Shown here in pieces: positions 27,432-37,425 of a stretch of DNA of 64,000 nucleotides (position 1 is its first letter; each line of letters starts with the position of its first letter). This stretch comes from Oligosphaera ethanolica (GTDB lineage: Bacteria; Verrucomicrobiota; Lentisphaeria; Oligosphaerales; Oligosphaeraceae): assembly GCF_030814695.1 (NCBI RefSeq), contig NZ_JAUSVL010000001.1:186001-250000 (forward strand). The letters run 5' to 3'. The notes below the pieces were generated by a model, which was not told the origin of the DNA, did no database searches, and saw nothing but the letters and a program-made list of their open reading frames with translations. The position numbers and the translations under genes were made by a program.

Positions 27432-28694
27432 TCATGCCTTGGGCACGGACAGGTCCGCCAGGAATTCCGCGGTGATTTTTTTGCCCAGGAGGAAGAATTT
27501 ACGTTCGGGGTGCCAGAGCACGTCTTCGCCATTGCGGGTGGTGAGGCTCGGGTAGACGCCGATGTCAATGCGTTTGAGTGGCCCGAGGCGTTCGCCGTCG
27601 TTGTCCATGAGGACCTTCGAGTCGCTGAACCAGATGGGCTGCTGGGCGTCTGGCCGGTATTCGCCGAGGGCGATGAATGCCGGCCGGCGGTTACAGTGAG
27701 TGTCTTCCGGCGAGCAGCCATTGACGCGGCCGTTGTTGTTGTGGTGGAGGAGGACGTAGCGGCCGTCGTGCAGCTGGTAGATCGGGCAGCAGCACAGCGG
27801 CTCGAGAATGGGCAGGCCGTGGTCCTGGCGCAACAGCGGCGAGGGATTGCTCCAGGTCACGCCGTCGTCTGCTGACACCGAGTACCAGATGCAGCCGGCC
27901 ATGGTCCGCATCACTAGGAACAACCGTTGATCGGGCAGGCGGACAATGCTGGGCTCCTGCGCCACGCTGAGCAGCGGCTGCTGATAGTGCGGCACCCGTA
28001 GCGCCTGTGAAGCCGGCGACCAGGTGGTCTGAATGGCCGACACCGCCGGGTCGTCGTCAATATTCTCAAAACGGCAGAATTCGATGACGGTCTCCCACTG
28101 CGTCCACGACGAGGTCAGGGGCGGCGTACGCACGGCCTTGCTCACCCAGCGGCTAACACCGTAGAAGTACTTGCCGGTGAGGTCGCGCATGGGTATCTGC
28201 CAGATGATCCAGTTGGACGGCACCGCCGGATTGGGATGATCGAAAGCGCTGCGCGGCATGGGCACGGTTTCGGGCTTGGACCAGGTCTGCCCGCAGTCGT
28301 CGCTATAGACGCCGTCCATGGTGCCGGTGTGCTGGTGGATGACGTCGTCAATGCCCTGGTACTGGTTGTAGAGCACGTAGATGCGGCCGCTGCGGGAAAG
28401 CAGCGGGAAACCCCAGCTGGCCATGCGGCCATCGCCCGGCCGCCGCGGCCCAACCACATGCACGGGCGTAGACCAGCTTTGACCGCCGTCGTCACTGCGG
28501 GTGAACATGATGCGGTGGTCGCCGGCGCCCTCATAGCTGCTCTGCGTCCACACGGACAACAGCGACCCATCCGGCCCGGGAAAGACCAGGAAGTGCTCGT
28601 TGCCGGTATCGAAGGTGCTGCCATCGACGCTCTTGGGCACGTACACGACATAATCCGGCGCACTGCGCTGCAACTCACGCGATATCACATCCAT
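27432..28694 (-). CDS. BNR/Asp-box sialidase-like protein
   Basis: A 420-residue six-bladed beta-propeller of the exo-alpha-sialidase superfamily. Asp-boxes are visible as SDDGGQSWSTP, SDDCGQTWSKP and SADDGVTWSNP, spaced along the sequence. There is no signal peptide, so it may act in the cytoplasm on imported oligosaccharides. The arginine triad and Tyr/Glu pair of true sialidases cannot be assigned by eye, so another glycosidase activity in the same fold is possible. The ATG at 28694 has AGGAG with ideal spacing. Probably cotranscribed with the CBM9-like gene downstream. A paralogue lies at 40777-41832. Confidence 0.85.
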   Translation of the reverse strand: MDVISRELQRSAPDYVVYVPKSVDGSTFDTGNEHFLVFPGPDGSLLSVWTQSSYEGAGDHRIMFTRSDDGGQSWSTPVHVVGPRRPGDGRMASWGFPLLSRSGRIYVLYNQYQGIDDVIHQHTGTMDGVYSDDCGQTWSKPETVPMPRSAFDHPNPAVPSNWIIWQIPMRDLTGKYFYGVSRWVSKAVRTPPLTSSWTQWETVIEFCRFENIDDDPAVSAIQTTWSPASQALRVPHYQQPLLSVAQEPSIVRLPDQRLFLVMRTMAGCIWYSVSADDGVTWSNPSPLLRQDHGLPILEPLCCCPIYQLHDGRYVLLHHNNNGRVNGCSPEDTHCNRRPAFIALGEYRPDAQQPIWFSDSKVLMDNDGERLGPLKRIDIGVYPSLTTRNGEDVLWHPERKFFLLGKKITAEFLADLSVPKA

Positions 28695-28723
28695 TGCGAA
28701 ACTCCTAAAATTGTGAAAATTCT

Positions 28724-28915
28724 ATCCACAGATTACGCAGATAAACGCAGATTTCTATTTTGGGGAGGGGGGAAAATTGATCCCCTGGTTCTTTTTATCC
28801 ACAGACGGCACAAATGACGCAGCTTTTTTGATCGCAGTATAAGCAGTGGAAAAATCATCCCTAAAAAGAAATCTGCGGTAATCTGCGTAATCTGTGGATA
28901 AAAAAGGATTTCTTT
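28724..28915. repeat. inverted pair of ATCCACAGATTACGC repeats
   Basis: A copy at 28733-28760 and an inverted copy at 28870-28905 (AATCTGCGTAATCTGTGGAT) face each other across about 110 bases, in the leader of the sialidase-like gene. The same core as in the 18.1-kb tandem array. Confidence 0.85.
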
Positions 28916-28923
28916 AGCGCCGG

Positions 28924-29739
28924 TCAGCGGCGGGTCTTGGTGGTGGCTTTCTTGATGGAGAAACCGAAGAAGCCCAGGCGTTTGCCGAGGACGTAGTACT
29001 CGCCGTGCGCGTAGGCCAGCAGCTCGGCCTTGTCGATACGCAGCTTGCCCTTCTTGTCGAGGATGTCCTCCGAGACCTGCACGGACACGATTTCGGCCAG
29101 GAAGAGATCGTGTGAGCCCAGTTTGATGACCTTCTTGACCTTGCATTCCAGGTTAATGGGGCATTCGGCGATCAGCGGCGCGGCGACCTTTTCCGCCGCC
29201 ACCGGCGTCAGGCCCGCGCCGGCGAATTTGTCCCCATCACGGCCGGATTTGACGCCGCAGTAGTCCGTGGCGCGCGCCAGGGCCGCCGTCGGCACATTGA
29301 CGACGAATTCCTTGGTCGCCTGGATGATCTTGTAGGAATGGCGTTCGGGGCGAATGGAAATGCCCAGCATGGGCGGTTCGGAGCAGACCGTCCCGGCCCA
29401 GGCCAGCGTGATGATGTTGGGCGCAAAGTCCTCGTTACCGCCGCAGCTGACCATGATGGCCGGCACCGGCGCCAGCAGCGTGCTGGGCTTCCACTGCCGC
29501 TTGCGTATCTCCCAGTCGCTATCGCCGCGACGGCGCCGGGGGGTGTTGCCCTCTTCGGCGTCCATCCGCGGCGCGACCTGGCGCTGGCCAAAAACGGCGC
29601 GTGGTGACGCGGCCTTGCTGTTGGTCGCCGGCTTGCTGCCCCTCGCCATGCCGGTGGCCGGCTTATTGACCCTCGCCTCGCTGGTCGCCGGCTTCTTGTC
29701 GCGGCTGCGGCCGCCGGTGGGTGTTGGTTTGCGCGCCAT
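28924..29739 (-). CDS. flavin reductase/flavoredoxin-like FMN-binding protein
   Basis: A 271-residue protein. Residues ~75-255 are a split-barrel flavin reductase domain (STLLAPVPAIMVSCGG, then NIITLAWAGTVCSEPPMLGISIRPERHS and FVVNVPT) that binds FMN and passes electrons from NAD(P)H, or acts as flavoredoxin. The first ~65 residues are an extra, very basic tail with repeats of KPAT/ARGSKPAT, not part of the family, perhaps a disordered or nucleic-acid-binding extension. AGGAG nine bases upstream supports the ATG at 29739. Monocistronic and divergent from the vor operon. Confidence 0.88.
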   Translation of the reverse strand: MARKPTPTGGRSRDKKPATSEARVNKPATGMARGSKPATNSKAASPRAVFGQRQVAPRMDAEEGNTPRRRRGDSDWEIRKRQWKPSTLLAPVPAIMVSCGGNEDFAPNIITLAWAGTVCSEPPMLGISIRPERHSYKIIQATKEFVVNVPTAALARATDYCGVKSGRDGDKFAGAGLTPVAAEKVAAPLIAECPINLECKVKKVIKLGSHDLFLAEIVSVQVSEDILDKKGKLRIDKAELLAYAHGEYYVLGKRLGFFGFSIKKATTKTRR

Positions 29740-29921
29740 GTCAGTTTTCTCCTAGTTGTAAATCATTTGGAAATAGGAATAAATCCACGTCAGGACTGGT
29801 CATTGTTGTCCGGTTTCGTAGCCAAGCTGTCGTATTATGCTATATTAGAAAGTTTTGTTTTCCACCCTGCGAAGCGTAATTGCATCACTTCGCGCAATAT
29901 TCAGAGGAGGCATCCGGCGCA

Positions 29922-30155
29922 ATGGACATTGACAAGACGAAACCGTATCCGCTGATCAACAGCTTAGAGTGCAAATCCTGTGGGCGTTGTGTGGACGCCT
30001 GTCCGAAGAAGGTCCTGGCCATTGGCACGGTCATGAATCCGCGCGGCTACCACGCGGCGGTGTATGTGGGCAGCGGCTGCATTGGCTGCGGTACCTGCTT
30101 TTACACCTGCCCGGAACCGCACGCGATTGAAGTGCACATCCCGGGCAAAGAGTGA
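29922..30155 (+). CDS. 2-oxoacid:ferredoxin oxidoreductase delta subunit (2[4Fe-4S] ferredoxin)
   Basis: A 77-residue ferredoxin with two clusters: [14 protein letters not shown] and [14 protein letters not shown]. It opens a three-gene operon with the alpha subunit 62 bases downstream and the fused beta/gamma subunit next, and passes electrons from the thiamine enzyme to soluble ferredoxin. ATG at 29922 is chosen for GAGGAGG eleven bases upstream; the frame is open 14 codons further. Confidence 0.93.
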   Translation: MDIDKTKPYPLINSLECKSCGRCVDACPKKVLAIGTVMNPRGYHAAVYVGSGCIGCGTCFYTCPEPHAIEVHIPGKE

Positions 30156-30217
30156 CCCCGGCTCTTTTCGGCACCGACAGCACTGTAATATTGTAAAGTT
30201 CATCAGCAAGGAATATC

Positions 30218-31270
30218 ATGGCAACAAAACTTGTTAAAGGCAACACCGCGGTAGTCATCGGCGCGTTGTACGCGGGTTCCGATTGCTTCTTCGGTTATCC
30301 CATCACCCCAGCCAGCGAGGTGCTGCATGAGGCATCGCGCTACTATCCCCAAATGGGCCGGCAATTCGTGCAGGCCGAGTCCGAAGAGGCGTCGATCAAC
30401 ATGTGCTACGGCGCGGCTTCGGCGGGCCATCGCGTCTTCACGGCATCGTCCGGCCCGGGCATCAGCCTGATGCAGGAAGGCATCTCGTACTTGGCCGGCG
30501 CCGAGTTGCCGACGGTGATTGTAGATATTATGCGGGCGGGCCCGGGCCTGGGCAACATCGGCCCGGAGCAGTCCGACTACAACCAGGTGGTCAAAGGCGG
30601 CGGCCATGGCAACTACAAGTGCATCGTGCTGGCGCCGAACTGCGTGCAGGAGATGTGCGACATGACCATGCTGGGCTTTGAACTGGCTGAGAAATGGCGC
30701 ACGCCGGCATACGTCCTCGCCGACGGCGTCCTCGGGCAGATGATCGAGCCCTTCACTTTCCCGGAGAAAGCCGTCACGCCAAAAGGTGACAACAGCTGGG
30801 CCGTCTGCGGCACGGCCGAAACGCGCAAGAACCTCATCTCCAGCATCTTCCTGGATTTCACCCAGCTGGAGGAATTCAATACGCGCCTGCAGGATAAGTA
30901 TGCCCGCATTGAGGCCGAAGAAGCCCGTTGCGAAGAGCAGCAAACTGAAGACGCCGACATCATTCTGGTCGCCTACGGCATCAGCTCGCGCATTGCCAAG
31001 ACCGCGATGGACGTCGCCCGCAAGACCGGCCTGAAAGTCGGTCTTTTCCGTCCCAAGACGCTCTTCCCCTTCCCCAAGGCCGCGTTGCAGCGGCTGGCGA
31101 GCAAGCCCGTGACGTTTGTCAGCGTGGAAATGAGCAATGGCCAACTGCTTGACGACATTCGCCTGGCCATATCCTGCCAGCGCCCGGTCGAGCTGGTCAA
31201 CCGCCTCGGCGGCAATCTCATCACCCTCGATCAGGTGATGGACAAAATCAATCACATCGCTGGCAAATAA
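30218..31270 (+). CDS. vorB: 2-oxoacid:ferredoxin oxidoreductase alpha subunit
   Basis: A 350-residue subunit matching the alpha chain of 2-oxoisovalerate/2-oxoglutarate ferredoxin oxidoreductases ([34 protein letters not shown], then [19 protein letters not shown]). With the delta and beta/gamma subunits it decarboxylates a 2-oxoacid with CoA to an acyl-CoA, CO2 and reduced ferredoxin. The symbol vorB follows the usual name for this subtype; the substrate (branched-chain, 2-oxoglutarate or other) is not decided by sequence. AAGGA lies seven bases before the ATG. The next start is 13 bases after the stop. Confidence 0.92.
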   Translation: MATKLVKGNTAVVIGALYAGSDCFFGYPITPASEVLHEASRYYPQMGRQFVQAESEEASINMCYGAASAGHRVFTASSGPGISLMQEGISYLAGAELPTVIVDIMRAGPGLGNIGPEQSDYNQVVKGGGHGNYKCIVLAPNCVQEMCDMTMLGFELAEKWRTPAYVLADGVLGQMIEPFTFPEKAVTPKGDNSWAVCGTAETRKNLISSIFLDFTQLEEFNTRLQDKYARIEAEEARCEEQQTEDADIILVAYGISSRIAKTAMDVARKTGLKVGLFRPKTLFPFPKAALQRLASKPVTFVSVEMSNGQLLDDIRLAISCQRPVELVNRLGGNLITLDQVMDKINHIAGK

Positions 31271-31283
31271 AGGGGTGGTCATC

Positions 31284-32708
31284 ATGAGCGAAAAAGTTAT
31301 TTGCACCAAAGGCATCTATCCAGAATTTCCCCGCAAGGGCCCGAGCGCGGCGCCGGCGGCGACGCATTACTGCCCGGGCTGCGGCCACGGCGTCCTGCAC
31401 AAGCTCATTGGCGAGGCGCTGGCCGACCTCGGCCTGCAGGATCAGACCGTCATGATCAGCCCAGTCGGCTGCGCGGTCTTCGCGTACTACTATTTTGACG
31501 CCGGTAACATCCAGGTCGCCCACGGTCGGGCGCCGGCCGTGGCCACCGGTGTATCGCGCGCCACGGACAAAGTCGTGATCGCCTACCAAGGCGACGGCGA
31601 TCTGGCATCCATCGGCCTGAACGAAACCCTGCAGGCCGCAAACCGCGGCGAGAAGATCGCCGTGTTCTTCGTGAACAACACCGTCTACGGCATGACGGGC
31701 GGCCAAATGGCCCCGACCACGCTGATCGGCGAAAAGACGATCACCTGCCTCAATGGCCGCGATCCACTGACCCAGGGCTACCCGCTGCACATGTGCGAGC
31801 TGATCAACAGCCTCAAAGCGCCCGTGTACGTGGAACGCGTCGCCGTGTCGGACGCGAAGAACATCCGCAATGCGCGCCGGGCCGTGCGCAAAGCGCTGGA
31901 AATCCAGCGCGACGGCAAGGGCTACACTTTCGTCGAAGTGCTCTCGCCCTGCCCCACCAACCTCGGCACCACCTCGGTCAAAAACAACGACTTCATCAAC
32001 AACGAAATGGCCAAGGAATTCCCCATCCAGAATTTCCGGGACAACAGCGCCACGGCGGAGCACGTCGTCCGCAGCACGAGCGACTTCAGCAAAGAGAAGC
32101 TCGATGCAATGTTTGAGTTGGCGGACATTCCCGCGGCCATCGCCCACAACACCGCCAATTTCGAGGAAGCCCAGGTGAAAATCGCCGGCTTCGGCGGCCA
32201 AGGCGTCTTGAGCCTCGGCATCATGCTGACCCAGGCCGCGCAGGCCGCAGACATGAAAGTGTCGTGGTATCCGTCCTACGGGCCGGAGCAGCGCGGCGGC
32301 ACGTCGAACTGCTCGGTGATCGTGTCGGCCAAGCCCATCGGCTCGCCCGTGGTCTACCACCCGGACCTGCTGGTCGCCATGAACCGGCCGTCGCTGGAAC
32401 GCTTCAAAAACGACGTCAAGCCCGGCGGCACCATCATGTACGACGCCAATATGGGCGACGTGGAACTGCCGGTCGGCGTCAAAGGCGTCGCCGTGCCCGC
32501 GCAGGCGCTGGCCGAAGAAGCCGGGTCGGACAAGGCCGCCAACACCATCATGTTCGGCGTCATGCTCGAACTGGGCATCACCCAGCTGCCCGAAGCAGCC
32601 TTCGCCCGCGCCCTCGAAGCAAACTTCGCCAAAAAGCCCAAGCTCATCCCCCTGAACCTCGCTATCCTCGAGTTCGCCCGCCAGTGGGTCCGCAAAAACG
32701 TCAAATGA
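31284..32708 (+). CDS. 2-oxoacid:ferredoxin oxidoreductase fused beta and gamma subunits
   Basis: A 474-residue fusion. The first ~290 residues are the thiamine-diphosphate beta subunit: [14 protein letters not shown] near the start and [12 protein letters not shown] followed by [14 protein letters not shown], the GDG...NN cofactor motif. From about residue 300 the gamma domain follows: [37 protein letters not shown]. The fusion keeps the complex at three polypeptides with the delta and alpha chains upstream. AGGGGTGG precedes ATG 31284. It probably ends the operon; a dispersed G-rich repeat follows. Confidence 0.93.
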   Translation: MSEKVICTKGIYPEFPRKGPSAAPAATHYCPGCGHGVLHKLIGEALADLGLQDQTVMISPVGCAVFAYYYFDAGNIQVAHGRAPAVATGVSRATDKVVIAYQGDGDLASIGLNETLQAANRGEKIAVFFVNNTVYGMTGGQMAPTTLIGEKTITCLNGRDPLTQGYPLHMCELINSLKAPVYVERVAVSDAKNIRNARRAVRKALEIQRDGKGYTFVEVLSPCPTNLGTTSVKNNDFINNEMAKEFPIQNFRDNSATAEHVVRSTSDFSKEKLDAMFELADIPAAIAHNTANFEEAQVKIAGFGGQGVLSLGIMLTQAAQAADMKVSWYPSYGPEQRGGTSNCSVIVSAKPIGSPVVYHPDLLVAMNRPSLERFKNDVKPGGTIMYDANMGDVELPVGVKGVAVPAQALAEEAGSDKAANTIMFGVMLELGITQLPEAAFARALEANFAKKPKLIPLNLAILEFARQWVRKNVK

Positions 32709-32784
32709 CCCGCAAAGCGGCGTTGTAAACCCAAGCGGCCCCGGGGACGCTTGGGACTGCTGGGACCGGCTGGCAGCGGCTCTG

Positions 32785-33001
32785 GGGCGAGGACTCACAG
32801 ACTCATGAGGCATGGTCCCATGGATTGGACTGAGGGGACGCCTGGGACCGTGGGGATTGACGCAGTGGACGCTGGGGACTGATTGGCCGACTCCGGGGAC
32901 CGGTTGGCGCGGCGCTGGGGCGAGGACTCACAGACTCATGAGGCATGGTCCCATGGATTGGACTGAGGGGACGCCTGGGACCGTGGGGATTGACGCAGTG
33001 G
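32785..33001 (+). repeat. two copies of the GGCATGGTCCCATGGATTGG repeat, the second cut by an IS
   Basis: Two ~130-base copies of the G-rich block seen in the composite array, each with GGCATGGTCCCATGGATTGG followed by GGGGAC-type units. The second copy stops at CAGTGG (32996-33001), where the IS begins, and resumes at 34971. Confidence 0.92.
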
Positions 33002-34970
33002 CCTCAACTTTTCATCTCTTGGAAGTAACTACATTATTTTGCCATCGTCTGGCGGTGGCAGTAGCGCTTCCCGGGTCGACGGCGAGTGCCGTGAGCATCC
33101 CCGGGGCCACGACCTCGAAGATTTCCCTCGCCTTGAGCGGCACTTCGGCCACGATTCTGGAACCATCGGGGTAGGCTACGGCCCTGAGCTTCCGTGCCTG
33201 GTCAAGGGCCTTGTTGACCGAAACGTGCCCTAGCAGATCAGCCTTGCGGAGCGCGTTCTCAAGCAACTTGAACAAGGTCACGGCGATGAAGGCGAGGAAG
33301 AGCCGTCCCTCCACGCTGTCATCGCCGGCGGAACGCAGGCGATCATTGCCCGTTGAGTTTTTCAGGATGTCGAAAACCTTTTCCTGGCAGTCCCGGCTGC
33401 GGTTGTCCCGTAGCGTCTCTTCGGCGTTGGCTTCGCGATCGCTGTTGAGCACCATGAACATACCGAGGTTTTTCATCGTTGCCGCGTAGGTCTTTTCAGC
33501 AACGCAGACCTGGAAATCGCCATCTTTCGAGATGGCCGCGCAATCGCCTTCCTCGCGCGGGCCGCGGGTGGCCTTCCTGACCGAGAAGAGGTCTGCCTTG
33601 CTCTTGCCCGCTGTCGCTGTCAGCCACGCCTGGGCGTCCTCAAGCGTGGAGAAGGATGTGCGCGAAAAGTCCGTCATGATACCGTGAAGCAGTTCTGCCA
33701 GTTCGCGTTCCTGCCTGGCTCGTTCGCATTTGTTCAGAAAGAGATGGGCCGTGGCGGCGAACCAGCTGTCTTTTTCGCCTTTTCGCCCGCGTTTGGTCAC
33801 AACGTAGGTATCCGCCGCGTGGTGCAGCGTCGTGTCATCAAAGGTGACTATGCTTTTGAAGGAACGGAACTTCAGCCGGTTTTTATCCAGCAGCCGCTGC
33901 GCCTCGCGGTTGTTGCTCACAGGCACCCCGATGGTGAAGCCCAGCTTTTCGTTGTGAAGGTAATGCAGGTTTTCGGCGCTAAAAAAACCTCTGTCCAAGG
34001 AGAAGGTATAGGCCGACAGTCCGAGCTTGGAGATGGCTTGCGAGGTGTTTATCAAGGTAGTGACATCAGCGATGCTTCCATGTATAAGCCTGTAGAACAA
34101 CGGCAGATGCGTCTCTCGCGAATAGACCATATTCAGGTTGACCTGCGGCAAGTGTTCGCCATCACGATTGTGTCCCCATTCGGCCAGGCAGAGCTTTTCC
34201 GCGTAACTGGAGATGGACGTGGTGTCACTGATCAGAGCTTTCGGGTTGCCGCTGGCCTTGAACCAGGCACGGAAAAAGTCGTTACGCAGGTCCGAATGCT
34301 CGCCGAGGTGCTGAAGCAGCCGAGTCATCGACGACGGCGACAACGACAGGTCTGCGTCGCGCAAAGACGTGTCGTCAGCCCAGTCTTCAAGACGGCAAAG
34401 CGCGCCCCCTTCGCAGCACTCAAAAATGGCCGCGGCCAAAATGCGTTGAGCGTCCTGTTCGCCAAAGGCGCGTATCAGGGAGCCATGCAGGCCGCTGTCG
34501 CCGGCAAGTCGCGCAAGCAGAGAGACGCGGCCCAGTTCAACGTCGTGACAGGATGTCAGGGTCTTGAGCACAATCTCCCTTTCGCGAAGCAGGCGCTTGC
34601 GCCCGGCATGGACGACCTTGCGCCCGCTGTAGCTGATCCCCTTGGCCTGCAGCAGGGCGACAAGCTCCGCCGTGGGCTCGGGGCAGCTCCTGCCCAGTAG
34701 CAGGTCCGATGCATCCTGGTCGAGGACGCCAAGATAAACCCGTTTTTGCACGGGATAGGTCCGGCCCTCCACCCGATGGCTGTCAACCAAATAGACATGA
34801 ACGCGGTCTTTGCCGAAACGTTGCTGGACAATATATGACATGCGCGCCTCCTTGACAGGAGCTGGTGTAGTTACTCCTGTTAACAAGACAAAGTAACTAC
34901 AGAAAACAAAAAAACAAGCTCAAAAAGCTTGTAGTTACTTTATTTTTTCAAAAATTATGAAAAGTTTAGG
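33002..34970 (-). mobile_element. complete IS1634-like insertion sequence, 1,969 bp
   Basis: Left end CCTCAACTTTTCAT (33002-33015) and right end ATGAAAAGTTTAGG are inverted repeats with one mismatch. Inner AGTAACTAC boxes recur near both ends. The element is flanked by a direct CAGTGG duplication (32996-33001 and 34971-34976), placing the insertion inside a dispersed repeat. It has one intact transposase, so it may be active. Confidence 0.92.
33012..34841 (-). CDS. IS1634-family-like DDE transposase
   Basis: A 609-residue transposase of the IS4/IS1634 type. Acidic landmarks are LISDTTSISSY (first Asp), FSLDRGFFSAENL (second Asp, in the DRG context) and a C-terminal Glu, probably in NRSRDCQEKVFDILKN. 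AAGGAGG six bases upstream fixes ATG 34841. The stop lies within the left terminal repeat. It differs strongly from the second IS transposase of this window, so the two elements are not recent duplicates. Confidence 0.9.
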   Translation of the reverse strand: MSYIVQQRFGKDRVHVYLVDSHRVEGRTYPVQKRVYLGVLDQDASDLLLGRSCPEPTAELVALLQAKGISYSGRKVVHAGRKRLLREREIVLKTLTSCHDVELGRVSLLARLAGDSGLHGSLIRAFGEQDAQRILAAAIFECCEGGALCRLEDWADDTSLRDADLSLSPSSMTRLLQHLGEHSDLRNDFFRAWFKASGNPKALISDTTSISSYAEKLCLAEWGHNRDGEHLPQVNLNMVYSRETHLPLFYRLIHGSIADVTTLINTSQAISKLGLSAYTFSLDRGFFSAENLHYLHNEKLGFTIGVPVSNNREAQRLLDKNRLKFRSFKSIVTFDDTTLHHAADTYVVTKRGRKGEKDSWFAATAHLFLNKCERARQERELAELLHGIMTDFSRTSFSTLEDAQAWLTATAGKSKADLFSVRKATRGPREEGDCAAISKDGDFQVCVAEKTYAATMKNLGMFMVLNSDREANAEETLRDNRSRDCQEKVFDILKNSTGNDRLRSAGDDSVEGRLFLAFIAVTLFKLLENALRKADLLGHVSVNKALDQARKLRAVAYPDGSRIVAEVPLKAREIFEVVAPGMLTALAVDPGSATATARRWQNNVVTSKR

Positions 34971-35165
34971 CAGTGGACTCCGGGGACAGGTTGGCCGACT
35001 CAGGGGACCGGCTGGCAGCGGCGCTGGGGCGAGGACTCACAGACTCATGAGGCATGGTCCCATGGATTGGACTGAGGGGACGCCTGGGACCGTGGGGATT
35101 GACGCAGTGGACTCCGGGGACAGGTTGGCCGACTCAGGGGACTGGTTGGCCGACTCAGGGGACTC
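34971..35165 (+). repeat. continuation of the GGCATGGTCCCATGGATTGG repeat
   Basis: Starts with the second CAGTGG target copy, finishes the interrupted unit (GACTCCGGGGACAGG...) and adds one more full unit with GGCATGGTCCCATGGATTGG near 35,048. It ends at the second IS. Confidence 0.9.
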
Positions 35166-35243
35166 CTGAAACGGAAGTTTGAGGGGTTTTCAACACAATC
35201 GTGCCTAATTTTCTTTTTTTTGCTCGAAATGTAGTCTAGATAC

Positions 35244-35271
35244 TTGACAAAAATTTGTGTTATATTATTTT
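35244..35271 (+). promoter_or_regulatory. promoter of the second transposase
   Basis: TTGACA (35244-35249), a 16-base AT-rich spacer and TATTTT (35266-35271), 45 bases before the transposase ATG. Confidence 0.5.
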
Positions 35272-35316
35272 CTATCTGTACTTAAGTATTGTAGGCTAGT
35301 TAAAATGGGGCAGACT

Positions 35317-36972
35317 ATGAAATACCGGGTTCAGCAATTCAAGAAGACGCAGCACGGGAAAATCTACCATTATTCTTGGATCGGGTACAGCTACCGGACA
35401 GCGAAGGGCACGCCTACCTTCAAGCGTGTGGCCAGTTTGGCTGGGCTTCCTCCCGAAGCGGTCAAGGCCATCAGCAACTCTCTTTCGTCAAATGGCGAAT
35501 CCAGTGACACCAATCTCAAGGTCGAGTTTTTGTCGGCCATTCCGCTTGGCGCGGAGGCCGTGGCGCATCACTTTGCTGATGAACTAGGCATCCTTGACGC
35601 GCTGGCTTGCCTGCCCGAACGGGATCGAAAAGTGGTTCTCGCCTTGATCCTTGATCGAGTCGTGGAGGCCTTTCCGCATTCCCGGAAGTCGCTGTTTGAA
35701 AACCTGCCAGGCAGCGGTCTGTCCCGGGTATGCGGTTTGGACGACGAGGATATCAAGCTGGAGCAGATGTATTATGCTCTGGATCATTTGTTTCCCTGCC
35801 AGGATACCATCGAACACTATCTGTTCAAACGGAATCATCCGAACCAATCGCGCATGTTCCTGTACGACATCACCAGCAGTTATTTTGAGGGCAATGCGTG
35901 CCCGCTGGAGGCTTTCGGCTACAATCGTGATCACAAGCAAGGCAAGAAGCAAATCGTCATCGGCATGCTCACCGACCAGGCTGGCTGTCCCGTAAGTGTG
36001 GAGGTCTTCGAAGGAAACACCAGCGACCAAAGCACCGTCATGGACAGAATTGACTCGATGAGGAAAAAGTTCGGGATCGAGGAAATGGTCTTCATTGGAG
36101 ATCGGGGCATGCTGACGCGGGCGAGACGCAACGACCTGACTGCCAGGGAATATGAGAAAATCAAGTACATCACGGCCTTGAGTCGCGACGAGTTCACCCG
36201 CTTTGTCGAGGATGACGATCACCCGTTGCAGCTGTCTTTGTTTGACCGCACCAGGCTGGTGCAAGTGTCGCATGACGGAATCAACTATGTGCTATCCTAC
36301 AACCCCGAGTTGGAGGAACGCAACTGCGCCGACCGCGATAGAATGCTCGAAAAAACGGAGGCCGTCCTCAAAGGTATTGAAGCCAGTGTGCAAAAAGGGC
36401 GTCTGCGTCAGGAAAAACTCATCGCCAAAAGGTTGTTCTCCAAGTTCGACAAATGGAAATGCGCGCGCTTCTTCGATGTCGACTATGGCGAAGGACGTTT
36501 CAGCTATCGCCGCAAGGACGAACTCATTGAGTCCTACCGCGCCATGGACGGCTTCTATGTGTTTACCACCGATATCCTGGACATAAGCGCCGAGCAGACA
36601 CGGGATGAATACCGTGGACTTCAGCAAGTGGAACAGACCTTTCGAACCATGAAGACGACGGATATCTTCATGCGCCCCATTCGTCTGTGGAATCCGGAGC
36701 GGGTCAAGGCGCACATTTTTGTCTGCATGCTGGCATACATGATCATCTGGAAGGCCCGCCACAAACTGGCGGAATTCACGGAGCCGCAAGGAGACCTGCG
36801 TGTTTCATTGCAAACGGCCTGGAGCAAGCTGGGCGAGCTGCAAATAGGGAAAATCAAGTTGGGAGACGAAGTCCATGAGCAGTTGAGCCAGCCGGAGGCT
36901 CAATGCCGGCAGCTACTCAAGCTGGCCGGATTGAGCGCATCCGCCATCAGCAAAAGTTTCCTACGTGGGTAG
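35317..36972 (+). CDS. IS1634-family transposase
   Basis: A 551-residue DDE transposase. The catalytic residues are readable: Asp in FLYDITSSYFEG, Asp in FIGDRGMLTRAR and Glu in YRGLQQVEQTFRTMKT, followed by the RVKAHIFVCMLAYMI helix typical of IS4-like enzymes. ATG 35317 is used because GGGGCAG precedes it; an ATG at 35305 is also possible. The gene is intact. Confidence 0.93.
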   Translation: MKYRVQQFKKTQHGKIYHYSWIGYSYRTAKGTPTFKRVASLAGLPPEAVKAISNSLSSNGESSDTNLKVEFLSAIPLGAEAVAHHFADELGILDALACLPERDRKVVLALILDRVVEAFPHSRKSLFENLPGSGLSRVCGLDDEDIKLEQMYYALDHLFPCQDTIEHYLFKRNHPNQSRMFLYDITSSYFEGNACPLEAFGYNRDHKQGKKQIVIGMLTDQAGCPVSVEVFEGNTSDQSTVMDRIDSMRKKFGIEEMVFIGDRGMLTRARRNDLTAREYEKIKYITALSRDEFTRFVEDDDHPLQLSLFDRTRLVQVSHDGINYVLSYNPELEERNCADRDRMLEKTEAVLKGIEASVQKGRLRQEKLIAKRLFSKFDKWKCARFFDVDYGEGRFSYRRKDELIESYRAMDGFYVFTTDILDISAEQTRDEYRGLQQVEQTFRTMKTTDIFMRPIRLWNPERVKAHIFVCMLAYMIIWKARHKLAEFTEPQGDLRVSLQTAWSKLGELQIGKIKLGDEVHEQLSQPEAQCRQLLKLAGLSASAISKSFLRG

Positions 36973-37074
36973 AGCGAAATTTCGCTGAAATTTCCCCGAC
37001 CCACGCAGGAAATCACGGCGAGGCCCTCAAACTTCCGCTGAAAGCCGACGTCCCAGCGGGTTTCGGCCCAGATC

Positions 37075-37215
37075 ACATGGACGAAGTCGTCTGGCCGGCC
37101 AAGTTCGGCCCGAAGGGCCGCACCATGCATAACCCCGGGTGAGGCGCCCGGAGGGCGCCGCAACCCGGGGTAGGACAGCAACCTAGAATTGCGCCCGGAG
37201 GGCGCCACATTGGCC
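37075..37215 (-). repeat. nested-hairpin element, copy 2
   Basis: Minus-strand counterpart of 17217-17333. An outer CCCCGGGT/ACCCGGGG stem encloses GGCGCCC-TCC-GGGCGCC, followed by GGCCC-TTC-GGGCC and preceded by another GGCGCCC-TCC-GGGCGC stem. The inner stem has C-G where copy 1 has T-A, so pairing is kept. The rest of the gap to 37313 shows nothing else. Confidence 0.85.
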
Positions 37216-37313
37216 AGCCATGTCGCCTCCCACCGCACCAGAGTGGCAAGGTGTCCATCCAATATCAATCACTGTCCGATTACACGACAATTTGGCATTT
37301 CAGGCTGACAGGC

Positions 37314-37341
37314 TTGCAAACACACCGCAGAATACTATATT
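37314..37341 (+). promoter_or_regulatory. candidate rpsU promoter
   Basis: TTGCAA (37314-37319), a 16-base spacer and TATATT (37336-37341), 85 bases upstream of the rpsU ATG. Confidence 0.5.
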
Positions 37342-37425
37342 TCCCCGCTTCATTTTTCAGAACGGGACTGTCCCGCTCAATAATACTAGAAAACCCTAAC
37401 TGACGCCAAAGGGGGTGACAACGCA

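Larger units (their letters stand above)
35172..37037 (+). mobile_element. second complete IS1634-like insertion sequence, 1,866 bp
   Basis: Left end CGGAAGTTTGAGGG (35172-35185) matches the inverted right end CCCTCAAACTTCCG. A CTGAAA direct duplication flanks it (35166-35171 and 37038-37043). It has a single intact transposase gene and its own promoter. Confidence 0.92.
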
